DNA from: Heloderma charlesbogerti | Taxonomy: Eukaryota; Chordata; Lepidosauria; Squamata; Helodermatidae | Direction: 5' to 3' | Assembly (NCBI GenBank): GCA_026122225.1 | Contig: JANEZZ010001906.1 | Location: 310,001-374,000, forward strand | Length of the DNA stretch: 64,000 nucleotides | Part shown: positions 43,500-53,739 of the stretch, in pieces | Position numbering within the stretch: position 1 is the stretch's first letter | How the letters are laid out: each line of letters starts with the position of its first letter | Translations under genes and position numbers: made by a program | The notes under the pieces: model-generated | Databases searched by the model: none | Seen by the model: only the letters and a program-made list of their open reading frames with translations | Told to the model about the DNA's origin: nothing

Positions 43500-43590
43500 G
43501 GAAGCCTGATTCCCAGGAGGTCACCCATCCAACTTCTGAACAGGGCCAACCCTGCTTAGCTTCCAAGATCAGACAAGCGCACACATATCC
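43500..43590 (-). pseudogene. 5S rRNA-derived fragment
   Basis: The plus strand reads as the complement of 5S rRNA: GATTCCCAGGAGGTCACCC, ATCCAACTTCTGAACAGGGC, CCTGCTTAGCTTCCAAGATC and AGACAAG. Several substitutions and missing ends show it is not a functional 5S gene. It could be an old pseudogene or the head of a 5S-derived SINE. Confidence 0.7.
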
Positions 43591-43669
43591 AGCACTTTGT
43601 TTGTTGCTGAGAAAACACCGAGTGCTGAGGAAGCTATGTGATCAGTAGCTGGAAGACAACATGGGGCCG

Positions 43670-43932
43670 TCAAGAGCTGTGACTGGACAGGAGGGAAATA
43701 CCAACACCGCCGTATATGGACAGTCAGGGGAGGGGACTACAACCAGATAGGGTAGCGAAGGCAGAAAATCAGATCACATTAAGGGGAAATACCAGGATAT
43801 CAGGGTATTGAAAGCAGGAGCACGGAAGGGGGAAATTCCGGTTCCAATTCGAGGCGGGTACTGCATAGTGTGAAAGATGGGTGGTGAAACCTCATTGGAT
43901 GTGAAAAAAACCCGTAAGTGTAGATCAGCCCT
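43670..43932. mobile_element. Harbinger-like MITE (family 2, copy B), left end lost
   Basis: From CTGTGACTGGACAGGAGGG to TGTAGATCAGCCCTAAG. It matches 28325-28576 closely, including GGTTCCAATTCGAGGCGGG. The first 145 bp of copy A, including the left terminal repeat, are missing. Confidence 0.75.
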
Positions 43933-44325
43933 AAGCCACCTCTCAAGTTTCTCAATAGCTGCCCTTCAGTTGGGTGGCAACTTCTCTACCTTGCAAAAGC
44001 CTTTCCTAATAGAGAGCTCAGGATTAGCTATTTAGCCCCTGGGGCAGTCTTTGAGTTTCACTGAAGTTGTATTGTGGAAAAAGCTCACCAATGGCCTAAT
44101 AAAAGCTGTGACTAGTTTGAAGTTCAAGTCTCTGTTAAGTTGATTGTGTAGAGGGAGGGCTATTCACCATGACAGCCTCAAACACAGAATTTTATGAGGC
44201 GTCCCAGTGCTAATCTCTTCCATTTGCAACCCTCCCTTGTGTTCCCACTGTATTTTGTCTTAACACAAAAAAATCCACTAAGTGGGAAAGTATCGAATAG
44301 CTGCATAATGCCTTTTGATTGATAG
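43933..44325. other. Unrecognised sequence
   Basis: No gene recognised. Confidence 0.35.
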
Positions 44326-44333
44326 CTCTAGGA

Positions 44334-44676
44334 TGCAGAACTAATATGAGGTGGGGGGCAAATTGCTCTCCACCAGGCCCTCTGTGGGCCAGATGATGTC
44401 AGTGGCTATGACCATGCCCACTGGTGTCACCATTCCATTCATTTTCACTTTCTCTGTGCTGAGGAGAGGCATGGAAAAAGGGACTCTGCTGGCGCTGGGG
44501 GGAGTAGCTGCTGCTCCCAGCGCTGGCCAAGTCCCTGGGTTCACACACCGCTTATCATCCTGAATGGACTCTGCTGGTGCCAGCTATGTCAGATGCCTCC
44601 TTGGCTGATCTTAGCCCCCGGGAGGGATCCAAGACTGGAGAGCCCAGCAGGCTGGATTCGGGATTCTGCACTCCTG
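44334..44676. mobile_element. hAT-like element, 343 bp
   Basis: Flanked by a perfect 8-bp repeat CTCTAGGA (44326-44333 and 44677-44684). The right end GATTCTGCACTCCTG pairs with TGCAGAACT at the left, which has lost its CAGGGG start. The family copy at 42315 keeps CAGGGGTGCAG. Confidence 0.65.
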
Positions 44677-44689
44677 CTCTAGGAGCTGT

Positions 44690-45440
44690 CTGTCTGGAAG
44701 CACCTCCACTCCTCTGAAGAATGTAATGTCCAACCTGGTGCAATCATGCTTGTATAGGCAAGTTCCTGGCAGCAATTAATGTCAGTATTTCTAACCTGGT
44801 ATACTTACATGAACTCCCTGCATGGCTTTGGACACGCACACAGTATTTACCACTTGCAAAGCTGCATTCTTTTGGTACATACGGTGGTTGGCAGTGTGTC
44901 TGCTGACACATGTCTGAACAGAGATTTCCAGCAATGTGCTTGAAGGAATTGCTGAAAGAGGACCTGCAGGCTTCTCCACATTTCAGACATTACACTGGAT
45001 GCATCATGCTGAGTTGATGTGGCTTTTGAAATGAAAACTCACATGCCCTCCCTCTCACCGCCATGCGCCCCCATCCCTCACCCCCTACCTTTGTTCCTAT
45101 GCCATGTGGCTGGAGGAAGTAGTCTCCCACATCTTGTGAGACCTGGTTGAGCTCTCGCAGGATCTGGCAAGACCACTTTTTGCAACTACACAGCTCTCGC
45201 TGAGAGCAACAGACAGCCAGTGGATGCACCAGAAAGCCCTGCTGGTTGCTCTCTTGCTGCGGCCGGGAGAGTGGCTGGCAGGGCTCTCTGGGACACTCAC
45301 TGGATGCAGCGGTGGTTGGCCATGCTGAATGGCGAGGGGGAGCAGTGCAATTTGCCATTCCTCCAGCTCTGCTGCCTGATATGGGCGCATGAGCCCATGT
45401 AATGATAGGGCCAGCCCTGACATGGCAAGTGACCAGATGC
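44690..45440. other. Unrecognised sequence
   Basis: Frames up to 122 codons overlap on both strands but show no recognisable family. Confidence 0.35.
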
Positions 45441-45445
45441 TAAAG

Positions 45446-45580
45446 CAGCCTTCCCCAATCTAATGCCCTCCAGATGCATTGGACTACAATTCCCATCTTC
45501 CCAAACCAGCATAGCCAGTGCTAGCTGGGAACGATGGAAGCTGTCTTCTGGATATCTGGAGACCAGCAGGCTGGGAAGGC
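45446..45580. mobile_element. Small palindromic MITE, diverged
   Basis: CAGCCTTCCCCAATCTAATG, CCTCCAGATGCATTGGAC and CTACAATTCCCATC match the left half of the family at 37630. The right half is degenerate. Confidence 0.65.
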
Positions 45581-45675
45581 TGTGCTAAGGGGTTGCTCCA
45601 GCTAGACCTCAAATTACGGGACGGGGTCACAAAAGGCCCACTTTGGGCCCACTTAGCTACTGTTTATACAAGGCT

Positions 45676-45699
45676 CGGCGGTGTGTGTGTGTGTGTGAG
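45676..45699. repeat. (GT)n microsatellite
   Basis: GGCGGTGTGTGTGTGTGTGT. Confidence 0.85.
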
Positions 45700-45781
45700 G
45701 CAGTGGGGCTTCTGGATTTCATTTATTTCAGTGAGTTTTTGCAAAGTTGAATTTTTCATGTATTTTTATGTTGTTGCCGCC

Positions 45782-45815
<34 letters not shown>

Positions 45816-45890
45816 ATTTCTATACCGCCCATAGCCAAAACTCTTTGGGCAGTTTACAAAAACTTAGTCATTATAAATGCTTGCTATTCA
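45782..45890 (-). pseudogene. L2-type LINE tail with (TTA)n
   Basis: TTATTA repeats (45782-45813) followed by CATTTCTATACCGCCC and CTCTTTGGGCAG, the complement of the L2 3' end. Confidence 0.7.
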
Positions 45891-45956
45891 GTATGGCTGC
45901 TACATAAAAAACAAATTTATTCATTTACAAACATACATGTTAAAACACTACATTAC

Positions 45957-46285
45957 TATTCAATTCCTTCTTGTTTGCCTTTGATGGCAACCCGGAACCT
46001 CTTCCTCGAGAAGGGAGAGCTCGCTAATGAGATCTGTGATGGCATCGATGAAAGCTTCTTGGGGGCTATAATCGGGAGTGGTCTGAACACAAATGATGAA
46101 CTTATACTCAAGAGGATGAGGGACCTTGTATCCGGCAAACAACACCAGAGGGTCTTTCAATAACTGCAACTTAATGATATTCCTGAGTACGTAATCTTCC
46201 TTGTTGATGGTAAATAGACAGGCATTTGGTACTTCGACATCCTTATTCATTGTAATCTTTTTTCCCTTTTACTCTTTTAGTTTGT
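45957..46285 (-). pseudogene. POLR2J: POLR2J (RPB11) processed pseudogene
   Basis: POLR2J encodes RPB11, a small alpha-like subunit of RNA polymerase II that pairs with RPB3. The minus strand reads '[18 protein letters not shown]', '[20 protein letters not shown]', '[16 protein letters not shown]' and '[14 protein letters not shown]', then shifts frame near 46005 to end '[13 protein letters not shown]'. These follow the known RPB11 sequence through its C-terminus with no introns. The N-terminal 20 or so residues are lost or unrecognisable (traces 'KGKKIT' just upstream). Absence of introns, frameshift, missing start and altered residues mark a retrocopy. A poly-A trace is not clear. It lies between two LINE tails. 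Confidence 0.9.
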
Positions 46286-46412
46286 AGTTGTTTCTGAAGA
46301 TTTTATTTATATTGTTTTTATGATTGTGATAATGGACTTATTTTAATGTCCTGTTGTGAACCGCCTTGAATATTTTATTGAAAGGTAGGATATACATTTC
46401 TCTAATAAATAA
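46286..46412 (+). pseudogene. L2-type LINE tail
   Basis: GTTGTGAACCGCCTTGAATA, AAGGTAGGATATACATTTC and CTAATAAATAAA form a short 3' end fragment. Confidence 0.6.
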
Positions 46413-46529
46413 AGAATAATGCATGAACTTGTATTCTCCCCTCCACCTTCCATAATTCAAGCACCGGTACAACTGTAGCCCTGTGGAGAGATTTGGGAGA
46501 CTATGATACCACTGAACATGGAGAATATG

Positions 46530-46965
46530 AATGCACCGAAGATGATCAGGGGATGGAAACAAAGCCCTATGAGGAGAAGCTGAAAGAACTGGGCATGTTT
46601 AGCCTTGAGAAGAGAAGACTGAGGGCAGATATGATAGCACTCTTCAAGTACTTGAAAGCTTGTCACAGAGAGGAAGGCCAGGATCTCTTCTAGATCATCC
46701 CAGAATGCAGGACACAGAATAATGGGCTCAAGTTACAGCCAGATTCCAGCTGAACATCAGGAAAAACTTCCTGTTAGAGCAATACGACAATGGAACCAAT
46801 TACCTAGGGAGGTGGTGGGCTCTCCCACACTGGAGGCATTCAAAATGAGGCTGGACAGCCATCTGTCAGAGACGGTTTGACCTGGATTTCTGCATTGAGC
46901 AGGGTGTTGGACTCAGTGGTCTTGTAGGCCCCTTCCAATCCTGCTATTCTATGATTCTATGAAAT
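46530..46965 (+). pseudogene. CR1 LINE 3' fragment
   Basis: 'GMETKPYEEKLKELGMFSLE' to 'FKYLKACHREEGQDLF', then a TAG, and remnants of the last coding part (RNTE-WAQVTARFQLNIRKN-like, frames shifting), ending TATTCTATGATTCTATGA. Same CR1 group as 39306-41722. Confidence 0.88.
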
Positions 46966-49900
46966 CATTCTTGTTTTAGTTTTCCATAGATGTCGAAGGA
47001 CCACCAGTAAGGCACCCCTAAGGGAGTATTTGGTCATTTAAAGAATAATGGTGGGCATTTTTCTGTCTTCCTCCATCAGCCAGGGGACCAAGGGCCACCA
47101 GGAAGCTGCACCCCTTGGGCTGGAGCCAGGATCTACCTTCCACAACAGAAAAGGACCTTCTCGGAGAGGAAGGGCTCTGCTTGCAGAAGGTCCCTCTACC
47201 CAATTTTGGGGGATCCACTCCTCCATCCCACAGAACAGCTCAGCAGGGTTCTTTCTATGGAGCATTTTCAGGGGCCTGGAGGAGCTGTCATGAGAACGAT
47301 GGGTAGGTAAGTCTATTTTCATCAGTGCAGTTGATCCAGCATTAATCTGGATCCAACCTCTTGCCTTTCAGGAAGAAAGGAGAGACCAACTTGGCCCCAA
47401 CCATTCAGCAGTGCAACAGCAGCTGCTCCAATACTTGCTTTCCTCTTTTCTTCCCATTCCTTTCTCCTTTTGTATCGTGTCTATTAGAATGTGAGCCTGC
47501 AGGCAGGGTCTTTCAATATCTGTACAGCACTTAGAAAATTATAGACACTTTATAAGTGGAAGAGGAAGAGGAGGAGGAGGAGGAAGAAATCCCATAAATA
47601 TGAAATTACAGCTTTTAATTTCTGCAGTGAAAGTCTGACCTAGAAATCCATTCTTAATTTGAACTTTGAGGGGCTGGTTTCCAGGCACTTCTAGATGGAG
47701 GACTCCTAACATTACCAATCAAAAGACATTGTGCAGCTATTCCATCTTTTCTTCCTTAGCGGATTGTTTGTGGAAAGAAAAAAAAATGGGGAAAGTGGTG
47801 GAAAAACATGGGAGGGTTATGAGTACAAGACATAGTCATCTGGAACCCACCTGCCACCCCCTGTAATACTCTGTGAACAGAGCACAGCAATTGTACAATA
47901 AAAGCCTCTTCTGGAGACACCTCTAGTAAAAGAAAAGCATTTTGTGTATGTTCAACAAAAGGCAGTTTCTTTCCTATCGTTATTTCACACATTCCATAAC
48001 TAGCACTAAAGGCAAATTTGAGGGCTAATTTGTCTAGCAAGCCATCTACCTCTTCCCATCTTTGTAGCAGATGCCTTAGGGTTCTGTCCCACCTAGCTAC
48101 CCCTGCCACACCCTACTTTGTCAACATTTGCATGCCAGCTGAGTGTGAATGTCACATTCTTTGAATGGGATTCCTTTATCAACCTCCCTCCAGGAAGGGG
48201 AGGTTTGGTAGTGGGAGGAGACAGCAGCTCTGAGCACCCGTTTTTCCTTGCAAAAGGAAACCTCTCTCCCACTCACCAGTGACATGAGGGGAAGCAAAGA
48301 AGGAGCAGGGGGTGCCTCAAACAGAAGAAGTGAGGCTGATCTTAGAGATTAGCAGAGTTACAGGAGAGAGCATTTTAAAATGCCCCCAGATTCCAGAATA
48401 GTCTGCTGCAGAGAGCAGCTTAGTGACAGAAGCCAGCTTCAGCTCTCACAGGCACTACGGTTGTTAAGGAAGGATGCTCTTTTTGGCTTTCTTAACATCA
48501 GCAAGATACAACTGATCACATTATGGGAAGAAGGTTACCCTTAATGACATCTACAAGCCCCACCCCGTGATTCCCTCTACTTTTAGCCAAAGCGTGGCGC
48601 TCCTGTAGCCTAAAAAAACCCAACAACAACCCAACAACACTAGCCAAGGGAGCCATCACTAAAGGTAAAGGACCCCTTTGGATCACATGTAATTCCAGCA
48701 CTGGCAGTATGGATGAACAGGCTGGAAGCAAAGAGAACAGGACAATGGAGCCAAAGACACCCAGGTAAGAACAGTGCAAGATGTTGTATTTGGGGGGGGG
48801 GCATACCATAAGGGAGAAAAGGAGCACCAGAGAATTTCTGGGACTGGAAAAAGGGTCTGGAAAGGGTGGGGGAACAGGGGATCAGAGGGGAGATGAGGGG
48901 ATGAAGAAAGTTGCTTTAGGAGTCAGGGAGAGGGGGGCCCTATGAGAGATCAATGGTGATTGAGTTCACATAGTGTGTGGCAGCTGGGGGCGGCATAGTG
49001 TGTGTGTTTTGGGGGTACATGGAATGTAGCAGAAGTAGGTTACTGGATATAGAGATCGCATCGAACCATACAGAGGATACCACTTGGAAGAGGGAAAAGT
49101 AGCAGGAGGGAATGAGCAATGGGTAAAACTAAGGGGAGATAGTTCATGGGCACAAGAGTGAAAAGGCAGGGGAGGGGCTTGTCTGTGATGGAGGCAAACT
49201 CTCAGGGGTAGAGGATCTACGGTGAAAGCACAACTTGGGATAGGATGTGGGTGGCATGGGGGGTGGCAGGATGAGGCATGAATTCAGTGGCAGGGGGAGT
49301 GAAAGGAGCAAAAGAAAGGAGCATGGCTGGCTGGGGATGCTGGAAGTTGTAGTCCAACACATTGGGAGGCACCTCAGGTTGGAAGAGGCTACTTTATACA
49401 AATGAGTTACTCCTTCAAGCATTTAATGTTGCTGTAGTCGCCAGCAAGGTGGTTAAAGAGTGGACTTCAAAACCACGCTTTCAATAACCATGTTTAAGGA
49501 TGAAGGCAGATATTTATAAACCTGTTAATATTTAGAGTTCAGAACTGAGAGTTGGGGAAGGGGCTATTCCTGATTAATTCAGACAGGGGCACAAATATGT
49601 GGTGTTATTTGTATGTGGCTTTGAAGTGTTTGTGTGCCTGTTGTGGGAGTAGGGAGGTGTGGCAAAGGATACGCTGCTCGGCTGAGAGACAAAGCAAGGA
49701 AAATATTTCTGAATATTTTCAGAAACTGCTGTGGTCAGTATCAGAGCTCAGCCCCTGGCACACACAAGAATGGGGTGCCTTTGTGCATATGCAGAGTGCA
49801 TTATCTCTAGCACTCGAGTCACCACAACCAGTATTTTTTCCACATTTTCCATGGGATGTACTAAAGCAAAGGAGAATGGTCCATTGGGAGCCATCTCAAG

Positions 49901-50055
49901 TTCCATAGGAAATAATGGGAGCTAAGAATGCCAATTGACATGATAGGGCGCCATTGAAATAAATGGAAGCTACAAATGAGCTACAAATAAATCATAGAAT
50001 GGATCGTTGAAAGGCATGTGTCACAGGAATTGAAATGGAATGTGATGATTTATAG
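46966..50055. other. Mostly unrecognised sequence
   Basis: No gene recognised over about 3 kb. A GTGAGCCTGCAGGCAGGGTC motif at 47491 followed by CTTTATAAGTGGA resembles an old LINE 3' end. GA-rich repeats lie at 47560-47592. A 117-codon minus frame (47756-48109) has ordinary composition but no family resemblance. A fragment of the small palindromic MITE lies at 49325-49400. Confidence 0.4.
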
Positions 50056-50387
50056 CAGAGGCGGGCCAACTTGTGCGATCTATATTGTTATAACTGGACC
50101 GCCAAGATGCACCAACTGGAGCCCAGTGCTAAAGACATACACTTAGAATCAAAGAATTCTGAGTCCAGGAAATTGTTTTGAGCATCAGAACTGGAGCTCA
50201 CTGTCCATCCATACAAAAATCCATCCCCAGTTATCCCAAGCTTTCTTCATGCCAGCAGTAGAATTTAGGTGGGAGAGGAAAGTCATTTAGTTGTTGCTAC
50301 AGCTGAGCAACTGGGAGTCAGAAATCCTTGCAAATCCACTGCAAATCACCCAGAGATCTACCAGTAGATACATTCTGCCCACCCCTG
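50056..50387. mobile_element. hAT-type MITE, 332 bp
   Basis: CAGAGGCGGGCCAACTTGTG at the left and TTCTGCCCACCCCTG at the right. Flanks ATTTATAG and CTTCATAG agree at 6 of 8 positions. Confidence 0.65.
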
Positions 50388-50559
50388 CTTCATAGTGCCC
50401 TTTTTATCTCATTATTTAAAATGTTATTTTTTTTTATGTTTACTGTAATATTTTTTTTAAAAAATTAAATAATCCATATTAACTGCACTGAAAGGGAAAA
50501 GTAATGTGGAATAGCAACAACAGACTACAGCAATACTGGGACTGCAAAGACAGGACCAG

Positions 50560-50985
50560 GATTCTATTCCCAGGGAATAACATCCCTGGCAATAGAATAA
50601 CAGCCCTTTTAGGACTCGACTGACGATCCCTGGGAAGAGAATCACAGTCCCTGGGAACTGGAATCATGGCCCCTGGGTGCCGGGGAACACTTAGAATAGT
50701 ATGACAGGCCTTGGACTGGAATGAGAGAGCCTGAGGCCCCTGAGAATGGAACAAGGGTCCCTCAGTGTAGAATGGCAGGCTTAGAACAGGAATTACAGTT
50801 CCTGGGACTACAATGACAGGCTTAAGACTGGAAGCACACCCCTTAGACTGGAATCATGGCTCCTGGGACTGCAGTCACTGGCTGGGAACTGGAATGATGG
50901 CCCCTGGGATTGAAATGACCAAGCCTGGGCCCCTGAGACTGGTATGATGACCTGGGAGTAGAATGACACCCATAAGGTGCCAGGT
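50560..50985 (-). repeat. Irregular minisatellite (GGAATCATGGCCCCTGGGA type)
   Basis: Imperfect repeats of CTGGAATSATGGCCCCTGGG and GACAGGCTTGGACTGGAAT, about 30-45 bp apart, running across the segment. The complement appears at 52262-52580 and 52935-53000. Confidence 0.75.
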
Positions 50986-50989
50986 GTCC

Positions 50990-51305
50990 TCAAAGGACAG
51001 TCCTCTCTTTGAAAGGCTGTCCCAGCCAAGCCCAGTATAAAGATAAAGGGCTATTAGAAGGAAGAGCTGGGCCTTGAAGTTGCCCATCCACAGCACCTTA
51101 ACAGCAGACTTAACAAGGCATAAAGCTCAGTCTTCCACACCAGGGTGAGATGTACTGTATTTCTATTTAAATTATAACAGCAATTTCTAAATTTGCAACT
51201 ATACACGCGCACACGAGCTTATGCACATTTTATGCAAATAGGTTACCTCTTTTGTCCTGTTTTTGGAGTGATGCATGTCTACTTTTTTGGCAATTCAGAA
51301 GTGGC
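50990..51305 (-). mobile_element. hAT-like dispersed repeat (copy 2, inverted)
   Basis: Complement of the 19027-19374 family: AAAGGACAGTCCTCTCTTTG, CCACACCAGGGTGAGATGTA, TTTAAATTATAACAG, CATTTTATGCAAATAGG and TTTTGTCCTGTTTTTGG. Confidence 0.65.
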
Positions 51306-51311
51306 TACGCT

Positions 51312-51560
51312 ATTGATTGATTGATTGCATTTATATCCCGCCTTTTTTCCTCTTGCAAGGAACCCAAGGCTGCTTACATTATCCTCATCCTCCATTCCAT
51401 TTTATCCTCACAACAACAACAACCCTGTGAGGTAGGTTGGGCTGAGAGTCTGTGACTGGCCCAAAGTCACCTAGTGACCTTCCATGGCCGAGCGGGGACT
51501 AGAACCCCGACCTCCTGGCTCCCAGTCCAGCGCTCTAGCCACTACACCACACTGACTCTT
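51312..51560 (-). mobile_element. MIR-like (CORE) SINE
   Basis: The minus strand starts with a tRNA-like head (AGTGTGGTGTAGTGGCTAGA; B-box-like GGGGTTCTAGTCCCCG). A core follows whose plus-strand form is ACTGGCCCAAAGTCACCTAG and CCTGTGAGGTAGGTTGGGC, and a tail at the plus-strand left end (GATTGATTGATTGCATTTAT). The layout matches MIR-type SINEs of amniotes. Confidence 0.78.
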
Positions 51561-51569
51561 GACACACTG

Positions 51570-52090
51570 GCTCTTGACAGGCTTGGGAATGATATCCCCT
51601 CACAGCCATTTATGTTACCTATGACAACAAGTAAGAAGAGACATTTTGGTCTTGAATTTTATTTGTTCCATCATAAAATAATTTTATCTCTGTGGTCCAG
51701 TTAACACACAACTTTCAAGATAAAATTGGTATGTGGGATAAATGATGATAGGAAACACCTAAAAATTCAAAAAACAATTAACACACCCTTACCCCCTGCC
51801 TCCCCCCCCACACACACCCTTTAGCTATGTATTCTCTGTATATCATTTAAACTTAATCCAAGACTGAATATTTTCAGAAACCATTAGTGAAACCAGCATC
51901 AGTTTGTGTGATTACACACAAAAGTACTTGTATTGCTTCCTAACAGTATGCACACTTTTTGCAAATAGATTTTTAATGAACAGATTATGCTCTACTGGAT
52001 GACGGGGGTGGGGGTTGTTCACATAGGAATGCATCTTGCGCTGCTGTGATGAAGAAACATACAATGCTTGATTCCCCACCACCACCACCA
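51570..52090. other. Unrecognised spacer between inverted repeats
   Basis: AT-rich with a C/CA-rich run at 51788-51820 and CCACCA repeats at 52076-52093. No gene recognised. Confidence 0.4.
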
Positions 52091-52261
52091 CCATTTTGGG
52101 GAATAGAAAATCAAGTCATGACTGGCATTTTCGTTCATCTATAGGTGAAAAACAAATTTTCCTTGGTAGGTGGACAGCAAAAACACAGAGAAACCAGGGA
52201 GTGTTTTTATTTAAAAAGCTGGGGATCCGCTTAATGTCATTACTTGCATTCACTGGTCCCA

Positions 52262-52580
52262 GAAATGGTGCCCAGGTGCCATCACTAGACTCTCAGCTGC
52301 TGTCATTCCAACCACAGGCCAATCATTCCAGTTCCAGGCCTGTCATTCTGCTCCCAAGGACCATCATTCCAGTGCCTGGCCTGTCATTTTACTCCTAGGG
52401 ACCCTCGTTCCAGTCCCAGGGGCTGTTATTCCAGTTCAAGGCCTGTCATTCTACTCCTTGGGCATTCATACTAATCCAGGTGTTTCCTGGTTCCCAAGGG
52501 CCATAATTTCAGCCACAGGGCTGTTATTGTAGTCTCTTGTGCCACCATTCCAGTCCAGGGGCCATTATTCCAGTTAGGTT
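52262..52580 (+). repeat. Irregular minisatellite (CTGTCATTCCAGTCCCAGG type)
   Basis: At least eight imperfect units such as GGCCTGTCATTCTGCTCCCA and GGACCATCATTCCAGTGCC. Inverted relative to 50560-50985. Confidence 0.75.
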
Positions 52581-52930
52581 GGTCATTTATGAATGGCCAA
52601 AAAAGAGGACATGTATCACGAAACAGAGAGGACTGCCATTTTGCATAAAATTTCCTTATGCTAATGTATATGTTTAGAGTCATGCATGACTTAACAACTG
52701 AACAACAACAACAATTACAATTTAAATAGAAATACGCTACATCTCACCATAGTGTAGAAGACTGCGGCCAGGTGACCAGTGTACCTGCCTCCTCAGTTTC
52801 TTATCCTGGTACTAACACTTGATGGGCAATTGTTGTTAGGGTTATTTATTTTTGAACCGGAATTGGACAGGACAGTCCTTCAACTAAAGGACTGTCTTCT
52901 GTAAAAAGGGGCACATGGCCACCTTCCAGC
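52576..52930 (+). mobile_element. hAT-like dispersed repeat (copy 3)
   Basis: Starts TTAGGTTGGTCATTTATGAA and ends near GGGGCACATGGCCACCTT. It matches 19027-19374, with a short BovB-tail insertion at 52675-52714. Confidence 0.65.
52675..52714 (+). mobile_element. Tail-only BovB insertion (about 40 bp)
   Basis: GAGTCATGCATGACTTAACA followed by ACTGAACAACAACAACAA. This is the extreme BovB 3' end, with no SINE head, placed in the middle of the hAT-like repeat, where the copy at 19.1 kb lacks it. Confidence 0.7.
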
Positions 52931-53140
52931 CCTGGGTCTGTCATTCTAGTCCATGATTCCAGTCCCAGGCTGTCACGGCCTGCCATTGCAACCCATTATT
53001 TCTCCCTTTCAGTGTGGTTAATAGGGTTGTTTAAACATGAAAGCAAACCTCAAAACTAACGTTTTAAATAACGAAAGAGAAAAGGCACTATCACCCATTT
53101 CATGTTATCATTTCTATCCCGGTTGACTCATTCCACTCCT

Positions 53141-53592
53141 TTTCCTGAAGGATCGCCTCCTCCCATATGTGCCTGCCCGGACCTTAAGGTCATCATCAGA
53201 GGCCCTTCTCCGTGAGCCCCTGCCAAAGGAAGTGAGGCGGGTGGCTACTAGGAGGGCTTTTTCTGCTGTGGCACCCCGGCTCCGGAATGAGCTCCCTAGT
53301 GAGGTTCGCCTGGCGCCTACATTGTACTCCTTTCGGCGCCAGGTGAAGACCTTTTTATTCTCCCAGGCATTTTAGCTTTCTAAATTTTTATCTTCGCTGT
53401 TTTAAATCTGTATTTTAAACTCCTGCAGTGCTGCTAGGTTTTATTGTGGTTGTATTGTTATATTGTGGTTTTAATGTTCTATATATTTTAAATTGTTTTA
53501 TTGGGTGCTGTTTGGTTTTAGTTTTTGTGAACCGCCCAGAGAGCTTCGGCTATTGGGCGGTATAGAAATGAAATAAATAAATAAATAAATAA
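53141..53592 (+). mobile_element. 5'-truncated L2 LINE (3' end)
   Basis: Nearly identical to 34338-34800: 68 open codons of the RT C-terminus ('KEVRRVATRRAFSAVAPRL', 'YSFRRQVKTFLFSQAF'), then the same 3' untranslated region and AAAT repeats. A possible 5-bp TTTTC duplication flanks it. Confidence 0.9.
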
Positions 53593-53739
53593 AATTTTCA
53601 CGATCCACCCCATGCGTTATGTGCAGTTTGCATTGATTTCGACGGAGCCCCGTCATGTCAATCGGCGTTCCTCCCTCCCATTATTTCCTATGGACCTTCG
53701 GAGAGGTCCCATTATTTCCAATGGCCATACTTGTCCTCG

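Noticed and set aside
44990..45423. Overlapping 108- and 122-codon minus frames
   Set aside because: Two frames over the same bases with no family match; neither stands out.
47756..48109. 117-codon minus frame with natural-looking composition
   Set aside because: No recognisable domain, no splice or promoter context, and it ends in a phenylalanine run from a poly-A tract.
51474..51560. tRNA-like sequence on the minus strand
   Set aside because: It has A- and B-box-like motifs but no complete cloverleaf and is joined to a MIR-type core, so it is a SINE head and not a tRNA gene.
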